Positions 9,703 to 19,100 of a stretch of DNA of 64,000 nucleotides are shown here, piece after piece. The notes below the pieces were generated by a model. The model did no database searches. It was not told the origin of the DNA and worked only from the letters and a program-made list of their open reading frames with translations. This DNA comes from Vicingaceae bacterium. GTDB lineage: Bacteria > Bacteroidota > Bacteroidia > Flavobacteriales_E > Vicingaceae. The stretch's first letter is position 1. Every line of letters begins with the position of its first letter. Location of the stretch: contig BPHE01000002.1 of assembly GCA_026003395.1 (NCBI GenBank), forward strand, positions 224,549-288,548, read 5' to 3'. The translations under genes were made by a program, and so were the position numbers.

Positions 9703-9710
9703 CAAATGTA
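9703..9710 (-). promoter_or_regulatory. -7 box before the amino-acid dehydrogenase gene
   Basis: Read on the minus strand this is TACATTTG, a full TAnnTTTG match, 16 bases before the dehydrogenase ATG and overlapping the space after anmK. I saw no well-spaced -33 TTG. If used, it gives the dehydrogenase-mscS-nhaD genes a promoter separate from anmK. Confidence 0.35.
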
Positions 9711-9716
9711 TAAAAA

Positions 9717-10811
9717 TTATTCAAGTGCTCTTTTGGGTGCCTTAAAATATGCACCTGCTATATGATCACAAATTGACCCGGTAACGCTTGACCAAACGTT
9801 TGGTTGATTCAACTTATTTAACAATGCCAGAAAGGCAAAAACCAAAGCTTCTTTAAAATCAACCAATTGTCTTTCCGGAACAATAAATTCCACATTGTCG
9901 ACCGATTGCAACAAAGTCCTTAAATAATTATTTTTTATACCGCCTCCGGTCACCATCACACTTGACAGGTGATATTTGCAAGTAATTTTTTTTATTTGTG
10001 AAACAATGTGCCTGTAGATTGTTTCCATAATATCATTCGTTGGATAATCAATTAAATATCTTTCCACTAAAGGCAAAACATTTTTTTCCAACCATTCTTT
10101 GGAAAGGGATTTGGGCGGATCTAAAGAATAAAAATTCAGATTTTCAAGTTCGTAAAATAAATCTTGTATTATTTCTCCATCAGTAGCAAGCTTTCCATCC
10201 TTATCAAAATTATAACCATTTTTTACTGCTATGTAATTTAGAATGATGTTAACCGGGCAAATATCAAATCCTATACGTTTTCCATCCAGATCAAAAGAAA
10301 TGTTGGCAAACCCTCCAAGATTCAAGCATGCATCATATTGTCCAAACAATAACTTATCACCCACGGGCACCAAGGGCGCACCTTGTCCACCCATTGCCAC
10401 ATCCATACTTCTGAAACTTGTAACGACATCTATGTTGGTCATGGCACTGATTACCGCTCCATGTCCGATTTGTAATGAAATGCTCTTTTCCGGTGCGTGA
10501 AAAACAGTATGTCCATGTGATCCGATCACATCAATCTGGTTGGCATTAAAACCTTCGCTGTGCAAAAAATTGTCTATTTGAAGGGCTATCCACCTTCCAT
10601 AATTGATATCCAATTCTATCAATTCTTTACCCGTTAAAGTCATCGAATTTTGTAAAAATTGTCTCCAGTGTGGTTCGTATTCTACTGTCCGGGACGCAAG
10701 GATTTTAAAGGACCAACCTGAATGTTCGGAGTAAAATTCGCACAGAGCCAGATCTAACCCATCTAACGAAGTTCCGGACATTATCCCTATGCAACGGAAT
10801 TTCTTTTTCAT
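9717..10811 (-). CDS. anmK: Anhydro-N-acetylmuramic acid kinase
   Basis: AnmK hydrolyses and phosphorylates anhydro-MurNAc, returning recycled cell-wall sugar to the MurNAc-6-P pool. The protein begins MKKKFRCIGIMSGTSLDGLD, which contains the family's ATP-binding GTSLDG motif at residues 13-18. It also has IGSHGHTVFH, LQIGHGAVI and VTGGGIKNNYL. The frame is open to 10919, but I chose the ATG at 10811 because the family motif starts a few residues later and the 36 upstream codons are lysine/phenylalanine-rich and unlike the family. The resulting 364 residues match the usual length. It is divergent from the acyl-CoA dehydrogenase gene. Confidence 0.9.
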   Translation of the reverse strand: MKKKFRCIGIMSGTSLDGLDLALCEFYSEHSGWSFKILASRTVEYEPHWRQFLQNSMTLTGKELIELDINYGRWIALQIDNFLHSEGFNANQIDVIGSHGHTVFHAPEKSISLQIGHGAVISAMTNIDVVTSFRSMDVAMGGQGAPLVPVGDKLLFGQYDACLNLGGFANISFDLDGKRIGFDICPVNIILNYIAVKNGYNFDKDGKLATDGEIIQDLFYELENLNFYSLDPPKSLSKEWLEKNVLPLVERYLIDYPTNDIMETIYRHIVSQIKKITCKYHLSSVMVTGGGIKNNYLRTLLQSVDNVEFIVPERQLVDFKEALVFAFLALLNKLNQPNVWSSVTGSICDHIAGAYFKAPKRALE

Positions 10812-10875
10812 TTTTATGGCAAATTTTGTTTTTTTTATTTCACAGAAAAATGTTTTAAGCAAAATTTTACACAAA

Positions 10876-10908
10876 TTGTTTAAAAACATTTTAATTATGA
10901 TAAATTTG
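10876..10908 (+). promoter_or_regulatory. Complete Bacteroidota promoter for the acyl-CoA dehydrogenase gene
   Basis: A TTG at 10876-10878, 22 bases, then TAAATTTG at 10901-10908 fits the TTG-N17-23-TAnnTTTG consensus. It lies 26 bases before the ATG at 10935, in the divergent gap with anmK. Confidence 0.6.
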
Positions 10909-10934
10909 CCCTGAATCAAAAAATTTTTGTCGCA

Positions 10935-12077
10935 ATGGATTTCAAATTAACCGAAGAGCATTTACAAGTTCGTGATGCAGCAAGGGATTTTGCTCAAAAT
11001 GTTTTAAAACCGGGGGTGATAGATAGGGATGAAAAACAAATATTCCCTGAAGCAGAAGTTAAACAATTGGGCGAGCTAGGTTTTTTAGGAATAATGACCG
11101 ACCCTAAATATGGTGGCAGTGGAATGGATACAATTTCGTATGTTCTCGCAATGGAAGAAATTGCCAAAGTAGATGCTTCTGTTGCGGTGATTATGTCGGT
11201 CAACAACTCCCTTTTTTGCTGGGGAATAGAAACTTTTGGTACAGAAGAGCAAAAACAAAAATATCTTGTTCCTTGTGCCCGTGGTGAAAAACTTGGCGCA
11301 TTTTGCCTGAGTGAACCTGAAGCCGGTTCTGATGCTACATCACAAAAAACCACCGCAATTGATATGGGTGATTATTATTTGCTCAACGGTACCAAAAATT
11401 GGATTACCAATGGTGGAAGTGCTTCTTATTACCTAGTCATTGCTCAAACCCACCCCGAAAAAGGGCATAAAGGGATCAATGCGTTTATCGTCGAAAAGGG
11501 AATGGATGGTTTTGTCATTGGTGCAAAGGAAAATAAGTTGGGCATCCGGGCATCTGACACACATACGCTTATGTTTAATGATGTTAAGGTTCCTAAAGAA
11601 AACAGAATTGGTGAAGATGGATTTGGATTTAAATTTGCCATGAAAGTATTAAGTGGCGGAAGGATCGGCATCGCAGCACAAGCTTTGGGCATTGCCTCAG
11701 GTGCTTATGAATTGTCTTTGGCATATTCAAAGCAACGAAAAGCCTTTGGTAAACCAATTTGCGAACATCAGGCCATAGCTTTCAAATTGGCGGATATGGC
11801 TACCCAAATAGAAGCAGCACGATTGCTCACTCTTCGGGCCGCATGGCTTAAAGATCAAGGACTGAATTACGACATGGCTTCTTCTATGGCTAAGTTATAT
11901 GCTTCTAAAGTGGCCATGGATACCACCGTAGAAGCCGTTCAAATTCACGGGGGATATGGTTATGTAAAAGAATACCATGTGGAACGCCTTATGAGAGATG
12001 CCAAGATAACTCAAATTTATGAAGGCACTTCCGAAGTACAAAAAATTGTTATTTCCCGATCAATTTTGAAGGATTAA
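10935..12077 (+). CDS. Short-chain acyl-CoA dehydrogenase
   Basis: This 380-residue flavoenzyme has the full acyl-CoA dehydrogenase fold. The FAD-binding motifs are [11 protein letters not shown] (about residues 118-128) and NWITNGG (about 155). The C-terminal helical domain contains [20 protein letters not shown], and the catalytic glutamate lies in [13 protein letters not shown] near the C-terminus. That glutamate position and the length are those of the butyryl/short-chain group. It oxidises an acyl-CoA to the 2-enoyl-CoA and passes electrons to an electron-transfer flavoprotein. Chain-length preference is inferred. The gene stands alone: its own promoter lies upstream, and a hairpin shared with convergent murF lies downstream. 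Confidence 0.9.
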   Translation: MDFKLTEEHLQVRDAARDFAQNVLKPGVIDRDEKQIFPEAEVKQLGELGFLGIMTDPKYGGSGMDTISYVLAMEEIAKVDASVAVIMSVNNSLFCWGIETFGTEEQKQKYLVPCARGEKLGAFCLSEPEAGSDATSQKTTAIDMGDYYLLNGTKNWITNGGSASYYLVIAQTHPEKGHKGINAFIVEKGMDGFVIGAKENKLGIRASDTHTLMFNDVKVPKENRIGEDGFGFKFAMKVLSGGRIGIAAQALGIASGAYELSLAYSKQRKAFGKPICEHQAIAFKLADMATQIEAARLLTLRAAWLKDQGLNYDMASSMAKLYASKVAMDTTVEAVQIHGGYGYVKEYHVERLMRDAKITQIYEGTSEVQKIVISRSILKD

Positions 12078-12096
12078 ACTTAAATCCAATTTTTCA

Positions 12097-13425
12097 TCAT
12101 AAAAGGGGGATCAATTTTTCCAATTGTATCCCCCTTGATGCTTTTAATATGATAGTTTTGTCTTGAAGTTCAATATTTCCTATTTTTTCGATTAATTCTT
12201 CTGTTTTTTTGAAAAACTCATACTGGGGAAATTTCTTTTTAAATTTAAAAAATTCATTGCCAACAAGCCAAACAGTTTTCTTTTCTTGAATATTGTCAAG
12301 CGTTTCTAAAATTTTTTCATGTTCCTCTTCGGCAAAATCTCCAAGCTCCAGCATATCTCCCAAAATATAAATTTTATCGGGCATATTTAATCCTGCAAAA
12401 CTCCTAATTGCTGCCTGCATGCTTGTAGGATTCGCATTATAACAATCTATGACCAACCGGTTATTTTTTGTAGTTGTAACCCATTGAGATCTTTGATTAT
12501 CCGGCAAGTATTCGCTGATGGCTTTATTGATATTTACATGTGAAATTTTAAAATACAATCCCACGGTTATGGCTGCAAGTACATTGTGAAGATTGTACTC
12601 TCCAAACAATTTTGTTTCGATGATTTGATCATGAATTTGATTGGCTTTGCTTTTCCATTTAATCTTTAAGAAAGGTGATTGGTTGTTTGTTATCAACTCT
12701 CCAAATACATAAGCATCCTGATTTGAGGAAGAATACGATATTTTTTTCATTCCCTCGGCAGCATTAACCAATATGGAATCGTCTTGATTCAAAAATATGA
12801 TGCCATCTTTGGATTTTATATGATTATAAAGTTCGGTTTCGGCTTTAATCACATTTTCAAATGATCCGAATCCTTCAAGATGTTCTTTTCCGATATTTGT
12901 AATCAAACCAAAATCCGGATCTGCTATCTCACACAAAAATTCAATCTCTCCAACATGATTCGCTCCCAACTCCAATATAGCAAGCTTAACGTCGCTACGA
13001 ATTGATAATACGCTTAAGGGAACCCCAATATGATTATTAAAATTGCCCGGCGTTGCAAATACCTCATATTGTCGGGACAAAACACTTTTTATCAATTCTT
13101 TGGTGGTAGTTTTTCCGTTGCTGCCTCCTATTGCCACCACGGGCACATTTAATTTTTTCCTGTGTAAAGCCGCCAATTGTTGCATTGCTTTCAAGGAATC
13201 ATCCACGAATATTACCCTGTTTTTATCATGAATTTCTTGATAATACGAAATATCATCCATCAGGACCCAGGCCGATCCTTTGTCTAATACCTCATTTGCA
13301 AAAGCATTGGCATTAAAATTTTCTCCTTTCAAGCATATAAAAAATTGTTTATTTACATTTTTCCGGCTATCGATAACAACACCCTCGCATTGCAAAAACT
13401 TTTCATAAATTTCTTCAATCTTCAT
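12097..13425 (-). CDS. murF: UDP-MurNAc-tripeptide : D-Ala-D-Ala ligase
   Basis: MurF adds D-Ala-D-Ala to the peptidoglycan precursor in the cytoplasm. The 442-residue protein has an N-terminal substrate domain, the ATP P-loop GGSNGKTTTKE at residues 100-110, and the Mur-ligase centre ILELGANHVGEIEFL and TNIGKEHLEGFG. The C-terminal domain contains VIDCYNANPTSMQAAI and ILGDMLELGDF, the usual MurF signature. Length is normal. It lies downstream of gldJ on the same strand, but a strong terminator separates them, so it may need its own promoter, which I could not find. Its last codons form a hairpin. Confidence 0.92.
   Translation of the reverse strand: MKIEEIYEKFLQCEGVVIDSRKNVNKQFFICLKGENFNANAFANEVLDKGSAWVLMDDISYYQEIHDKNRVIFVDDSLKAMQQLAALHRKKLNVPVVAIGGSNGKTTTKELIKSVLSRQYEVFATPGNFNNHIGVPLSVLSIRSDVKLAILELGANHVGEIEFLCEIADPDFGLITNIGKEHLEGFGSFENVIKAETELYNHIKSKDGIIFLNQDDSILVNAAEGMKKISYSSSNQDAYVFGELITNNQSPFLKIKWKSKANQIHDQIIETKLFGEYNLHNVLAAITVGLYFKISHVNINKAISEYLPDNQRSQWVTTTKNNRLVIDCYNANPTSMQAAIRSFAGLNMPDKIYILGDMLELGDFAEEEHEKILETLDNIQEKKTVWLVGNEFFKFKKKFPQYEFFKKTEELIEKIGNIELQDKTIILKASRGIQLEKLIPLL
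12103..12136 (-). terminator. Hairpin at the 3' end of murF
   Basis: AAGGGGGAT (12103-12111) pairs perfectly with ATCCCCCTT (12128-12136), and the loop contains a further CAATT/AATTG pairing. On the minus strand it is followed by TTTT. The stem is made from the last codons of murF itself, so it is probably the murF terminator and may also stop the convergent acyl-CoA dehydrogenase transcript. The short T-run keeps confidence moderate. Confidence 0.5.
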
Positions 13426-13445
13426 AGATAATTTTTTTTATATCA

Positions 13446-13474
13446 AAAAAGCCCCTTTTTAACAGGGGCTTTTA
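13446..13474 (-). terminator. Intrinsic terminator after gldJ
   Basis: AAAAGCCCCT and AGGGGCTTTT (13447-13456 and 13464-13473) form a perfect 10-bp stem with a 7-base loop. On the minus strand it is followed by TTTTTTGATA. It begins 28 bases after the gldJ stop and lies before the murF start. Confidence 0.8.
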
Positions 13475-13501
13475 TTTGAGTTCATATAATTTTCAGATAC
13501 A

Positions 13502-15016
13502 TTAATATCCACCCAATCCATAGGGACTTCCCACTCTTGTCATCGCACAGCGGAAGCCAATCCAGGCCGTAGAATACCGTTCATCCAGGAATCTTCTTGT
13601 ACCGGGAACCATCCAATAGGCACGGTCTCGCCAGGAAGCACCTTTATACACTCTGGTTCTGTTGCTTATTAATGTGCTTTCAAAATTGGTGTTAGATTCA
13701 GGATATGCAGTCCAATACATGGCTTTTTCGCCCAATTGTCTGGCTCCTTCCGGATCATCATAATATACCGTAGATTGCCAATGTCCGTCTTTCCAATCTC
13801 TAACATCTGCTTCACGGTAATTCAAACGTTCAGCCAGATTATCTTTTTCAGGATCAACTTCTCTGTATCGAATTCTTCCTAAAGAATCCTTTTCAGCAAT
13901 ATTGCCATCTTCATCAAGTTCTTTGGTTTTGAAAACATTTCCTCTGAAAGGACGAAAATCTTCAACATCTTCAAACGACAAGGGACGATAAACATCCATC
14001 ACCCATTCTGAAACGTTCCCGGCCATATTGTATAATCCATAATCATTGGGCCAATACATGTAAACAGGTGTAGTGATGTCACCGGCATCATTCAATTTTC
14101 CGGCTACCCCCATGTTGTCACCGCGGCCTCTTTTAAAGTTTGCCAAAATTTGTCCGAGATATTTTGGATCGGCATTTCTGACGGCATGACCATTCCAGGG
14201 ATATAATTTACGGTCGGTGATCAACTCATCGATAGTATTGCCAATTAAACCCAAAGCGGCATATTCCCATTCGGCTTCGGTAGGCAAACGGTATTGTGGC
14301 AATAATACACCGTCTTCCATTCTCACATTTCTGTATTCGTTATTTGGATTCAAATCAATCACTCCATCCACTCGTTTACCACTTTCGTACTGACCGGCCA
14401 AATATGCCTCAGTGTTAAAATTATCTTCATTGATCTGATTGGGATTCCATTCAAACAAACCTTCACGGATTAAGATTAGTTCATTGACACGGTCGGTTCT
14501 CCAGGCGGCAAAATCGTTTGCCTGCAACCAATTAACACCTACTACAGGATAATCTCTGTAGGCGGGATGACGTAAATAGTATTCGACGTAAGGTTCATTG
14601 TAGGCCAATCTTTCGCGCCAAACCAATGTGTCCGGTAAAGCGCGTTTGTAAACCTCCGGATAATCCATTCCAAACACTCTGGAGAGCCAATAGAGATATT
14701 CAAGATAGTAAAAATTTGTCACCTCAACTTCATCCATATAAAACGAAGAAACGGTGACCGTACGTGGGATATTGTTCCAATCGTAAGTAACATCCTGCTC
14801 CACCCGTCCCATTGTGAATCTTCCACCTTCAATCAAGACCAAACCCGGGCCGGTTTCTTGTTCATAATAAGGCACTTTTTGAAAACCTCCATTGTCGGGG
14901 TTGTTGTATTCCCATCCTGTGGCACCCGAACGCTCTCTTTTACAAGCATAAGGTGAAAACAACAAACCTGCCATCAGAATGACGAATGTTTTTTGAATGT
15001 TGATCCTCTTTTTCAT
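13502..15016 (-). CDS. gldJ: Gliding motility / T9SS lipoprotein GldJ
   Basis: This 504-residue lipoprotein has a signal peptide ending in SPYAC, with the lipid-attached cysteine at residue 25. A short linker (ATGWEYNNPDNGGFQKVPYY) precedes a formylglycine-generating-enzyme (SUMF1)-like domain: LVLIEGGRFTMGRVEQD, YRLPTEAEWEYAALG, MAGNVSEWVMDVYRP and RVYKGASWRDRAYW. The linker wording and this domain match GldJ, a periplasmic lipoprotein needed for gliding and for stability of the T9SS motor/ring in flavobacteria. The SUMF fold is structural here and not expected to be catalytic. Neighbours are a porP/sprF gene, porU and porV. A close alternative is the relative GldK/PorK; the context favours GldJ. 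It has its own promoter and terminator. Confidence 0.85.
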   Translation of the reverse strand: MKKRINIQKTFVILMAGLLFSPYACKRERSGATGWEYNNPDNGGFQKVPYYEQETGPGLVLIEGGRFTMGRVEQDVTYDWNNIPRTVTVSSFYMDEVEVTNFYYLEYLYWLSRVFGMDYPEVYKRALPDTLVWRERLAYNEPYVEYYLRHPAYRDYPVVGVNWLQANDFAAWRTDRVNELILIREGLFEWNPNQINEDNFNTEAYLAGQYESGKRVDGVIDLNPNNEYRNVRMEDGVLLPQYRLPTEAEWEYAALGLIGNTIDELITDRKLYPWNGHAVRNADPKYLGQILANFKRGRGDNMGVAGKLNDAGDITTPVYMYWPNDYGLYNMAGNVSEWVMDVYRPLSFEDVEDFRPFRGNVFKTKELDEDGNIAEKDSLGRIRYREVDPEKDNLAERLNYREADVRDWKDGHWQSTVYYDDPEGARQLGEKAMYWTAYPESNTNFESTLISNRTRVYKGASWRDRAYWMVPGTRRFLDERYSTAWIGFRCAMTRVGSPYGLGGY

Positions 15017-15036
15017 ATTTTGATTCTTTGAATTAG

Positions 15037-15069
15037 CAAATATAATAAAATAACTAAAATGAAGGGCAA
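15037..15069 (-). promoter_or_regulatory. Complete Bacteroidota promoter for gldJ
   Basis: On the minus strand a TTG (15067-15069), 22 bases, then TATATTTG (15037-15044) fits the consensus, 21 bases before the gldJ ATG. The -33 part lies inside the 3' end of the porP/sprF-like gene, so gldJ can be transcribed separately from it. Confidence 0.6.
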
Positions 15070-16034
15070 CTTATTGTACGGAACCTTCTTCTTTTTGGTT
15101 TACAATCGAATTTAATTCCTATGGAAATCTCGTGCGACCCCGCAGTTTTCATGGTAAGTTTAGATACTGTTATGTCATAGCTGTAACCGAACTTAAAATT
15201 GTCGGAATCAAACCCCAACAACGCTATAAATGAATCCTTGGCACGGTACCACAGCCCGCCAACCATAGCCCCTTTCGAATAATACATTCCAAAAAGAAAT
15301 TGCCGGAATGGTCCCTGTTGCCAAAACAAAATATTTGGAGAAAATTTTGCCGGTTCTCCTTTCGATTCTATGGGCAATGCAGCGCCGGCATGAAAAGTAT
15401 ATTTTCTGGGCAATTTGGCAATTGCAGAGTTGGGATTTAAGATACCCTCGATGGGTTCTGTCAGATGTTGGGCAGCAAATCCGACAAAATATATATCGGT
15501 GTAAGCCAACACTCCGGCTGAAAAATCTGCAACACTCGATAAGTTTGCTCCCTGTTGTTGTTGAGTGGTGTATACAAAACCTCTTCTTGGGTCGATCATA
15601 TCACCAAAAGTCAGTTTAGACCAATCTATTGATTTTTGTTGCCAAGCACCTTGCACCCCAAATTTTAATGAAAACTTACGATTAACAGGCAAATGATATG
15701 AATAAAACAAGCTGGCGTTGGTGGTTCGCAAAGTTTTTCCGGCAATGTCTGTCCAAACCTGCAACCCTACCCCTCCTGCCAAAGCATCAACATGTTGATC
15801 GTAGGAAGCAACATAAGTAACAAAACTTCCGGGAATATTGGGCCATTGATTTCTATAATTGAAAACAAGACGCGGACATCTGAGTACTCCGGCAAACGCA
15901 GGATTTAAATATAACGGATTGGCATAAAATTGTGTGAATTCAGGGTCTTGGGCCTTAATTCCCGGCACCTTTTCCCCATTTGTGAAAATTAACCAAATAG
16001 CCAACAATATAGCAAGTAGCTTACTGATTTTCAT
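15054..16034 (-). CDS. PorP/SprF family T9SS outer-membrane protein
   Basis: The protein starts MKISKLLAILLAIWLIFTNG with a signal peptide ending near residue 29 (KAQ). It continues with QFYANPLYLNPAFAG, the N-terminal signature of PorP/SprF proteins, and the rest is a beta-barrel-like series of alternating strands. Members sit in the outer membrane and help secrete or anchor T9SS clients, especially those with type B tails. The frame is open to 16100, but I chose the ATG at 16034 because it gives a clean signal peptide and lies downstream of a consensus promoter. The length is then 326 residues. It lies between gldJ and divergent porU. Two type B clients occur in this window, but a specific pairing is only a guess. 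Confidence 0.82.
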   Translation of the reverse strand: MKISKLLAILLAIWLIFTNGEKVPGIKAQDPEFTQFYANPLYLNPAFAGVLRCPRLVFNYRNQWPNIPGSFVTYVASYDQHVDALAGGVGLQVWTDIAGKTLRTTNASLFYSYHLPVNRKFSLKFGVQGAWQQKSIDWSKLTFGDMIDPRRGFVYTTQQQQGANLSSVADFSAGVLAYTDIYFVGFAAQHLTEPIEGILNPNSAIAKLPRKYTFHAGAALPIESKGEPAKFSPNILFWQQGPFRQFLFGMYYSKGAMVGGLWYRAKDSFIALLGFDSDNFKFGYSYDITVSKLTMKTAGSHEISIGIKFDCKPKRRRFRTISCPSF

Positions 16035-16070
16035 AAACTTAACTAAATAATTTAATTGCAAAACAATTTT

Positions 16071-16100
16071 CAAATATAAAAAAAAATAATATTTACACAA
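16071..16100 (-). promoter_or_regulatory. Complete Bacteroidota promoter for the porP/sprF-like gene
   Basis: Minus strand: TTG (16098-16100), 19 bases, TATATTTG (16071-16078), 36 bases before the ATG at 16034. A transcript from here would exclude the upstream part of the open frame, which supports the chosen start. Confidence 0.6.
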
Positions 16101-16163
16101 TAAATATGCTTTTTCATCGTCAATTTAATGTAATTTTATGCAGTCAAACATACTTTAATTTCT

Positions 16164-19100
16164 ATGTATATTAATGTTATAAATCAAAAAAAATTGTTTT
16201 TACATCAACCGCTAAGTATTATTATATTTTTTTGTTTCATTTTTTTACTTGTTTACGAAATAAATGCTCAAAAGTTATACTCTAAAAAAATTTCCCCTCA
16301 ATATGTCACCGGATGGGAAATTGACGCAAAAAGTCCCCAACCTTTCAAAGGCAATAATATTGGATATAAAATGACAGGGAATCTGTCCGTGCCTTTTTTA
16401 ATGCATGCTTTCGAATCACCGGACAAAATCATTCAATCTTTTCAATTATCCAACGAAACTTGGGAAAATATTCCTGATTCGTTAACTCTTTTTTTACAAC
16501 CATGGACGAAAATTATTGATACAATGCCTGCTTTTCGTTTAAGTTATGGACGTAGTAATAAAAATTGGATTAGTTACATAGAAATATTCCCTATCAGATA
16601 TCAAAACAAACAATGGCAGATATTATCAAGTTACGACATCATTCCTCAGTGGAAATCATCTCCCAAATTCTCCTCTTCTTTCCAAGAAAAATATGCATCT
16701 AACTCAGTATTGTCGGGTGGTCAGTGGTATAAATTCGGTGTAACCCAAAATGGCTTATATACTATTGATTATTTTAAATTGAAGTCATGGGGCATCGATA
16801 TAGAAAATATCAATCCACAAACGATCAAAATTTATACACATCTGCCCGGACAATTGCCTTATACAAACAATAATCAGGTAGTAGACGATCTGGTTGAGAT
16901 GCCCATTTTTGTTTATGGAGAAAGTGATCAAAAGTTTGATCCCGGGGATTATATTTTATTTGCCGGTTATAGCCCTGTAAGATGGGTCTATAACAGTTTT
17001 TACCAAATGTTTGTAGCCGAATCGCATGAATTTTGCGATACTACATATTACTTTCTCACTTTTGAAGGTACTCCCGGTAAAAGAATTGCTGCGGTAGATT
17101 ATTCAAATCTAACAACTAATGCCAACATATCCGGTTTTTATGATTTTATATTGGAAGAAAAAAATTTGACCAATTTTTTAAAATCCGGGAAACTTTGGGT
17201 AGGAGATCTGTTTGATGTTCAAAATGAATATAATTATACATTTGCCGCACCCAATATAGATCCCAACAAACCGGTTAAAGCATTGATAGAAGTTTATGCA
17301 CGTTCAACATATCCGTCCGGCTCTTCATTTACAATTCAATATCCGGGTGGTTCGACCAATATCAATGTTTTAAAGGTATCCGGTGGTTCATATGACAATT
17401 ATGCCAATGGGGCAAACTCATTAATTACTTTCAACACAGGTTCCAATCCTTATGTCATAAAAATTACATATAACAAACCTCAAAGCTCCGATCGAGGCTG
17501 GTTAGACAGAATTTGCATCAATCAATACAGAACGTTGAATATGCAGGGAACTGAAATGTTCATTCATGCCACCGAAAATATCGGACCCGGCAACGCCAAT
17601 CTTTATACCATTACCGGACTAACGTCACCTCCTGAAGTATGGGATGTCACACTACCCTGGGATATTAAAAAACTACAAGGTACCTATCAAAATTTTTCTT
17701 TTACTTTCAAAGCACCCTCGGATACTATCCGGAAATTTATTATTTTCACTCAACCAACCGCAAATAAAAAAATTTATTTTTCGGGAAAAATCGAAAATCA
17801 AAATCTGCATGCGCATTCACCGGTCAATTATCTTATTATAACCCCCTCAAAATTTGTTGAAGATTTGACAGAATTAGAACAGTTTTACAACAACAAAGGA
17901 ATTTCCACCCGTGTAGTGGCAATCGAAAAAATATACAATGAATATTCTGCCGGAGCCGTTGATATTATGGCTATCAGACATTATATCCGGCACATATACA
18001 AAAAAGGAATACAACAAAATATTCCATTGCAATATGTGCTTTTGGCAGGAGACGGAAGTTATGACAATAAAAATTACAGAGGTTCCGGATTGAATCTTAT
18101 TCCGACTTACCAATCTCCTCAATCTGTCAATCCGATAGGGTCTTATTCATCTGATGATTTTTATGCTGTATTGGACGACAACGAAGGGCTCTTTTCTGAA
18201 AACCCTCCATATGATGTCGTAGATATTGGAGTAGGTCGTTGGCCTGTAAAAAATTCACAGGAAATAAAAAACATTATCAAAAAAATTAAAACATATAACT
18301 CCACCACTACCTTGGGCGATTGGAGAAATCTATTAACTTTTGTGGCAGATGATGAAGACGGAAATATTCATATGAGTGATGCCAATTCTTTGACCACTTT
18401 GGTGCAGAGTAAAGACAAATCTTTCAATATCGACAAAATTTATTTCGACAGTTTCCAACAGGAGACAACCCCCGGAGGGCAACGCTATCCCGAAGTAAAT
18501 AAAAAAATCAACGAAAATGTCAACAAAGGTTCTTTAATTTTCAATTATACCGGACATGGTGGCGAAGTGGGATGGGCCCATGAAAGAGTGTTAGGATTAA
18601 ATGATATTTTTTCATGGAATAACTTGCAAAAATTAACCTTGTTTTTCACGGCCACATGTGAGTTCTCTCGGTGGGATGATCCTTCCCGGACCTCTGCCGG
18701 AGAATATTGTTTATTGAATGAAAATGGCGGAGCCATTGCCCTGCTTTCTACCACAAGGCTGGTTTACTCTTCGCCCAACAAACAACTCAACCAATTGTTT
18801 TATGATTATGTTTTTGCACCCGTCAACGGAAGAAAAAGAACAATAGGTGAAGTATATTATGAAATAAAAAAAATCAGGGCCTCTGATCTCAATGCAAGAA
18901 ACTTTTCTCTTGTGGGTGATCCGGCAATCACTTTAAATTTCCCGAAATACTTTATCAATGTCACGGAAATAAATGGAAAGCCGGCCAATCAAGTGGATAC
19001 AATCAGAGCATTGAGCAAAGTTACTATTAAAGGAGTCGTTCAAGATACCTTACCCGGGGGCGTTTATCAAACATTGACGCAATTTAACGGTGTGCTTTAT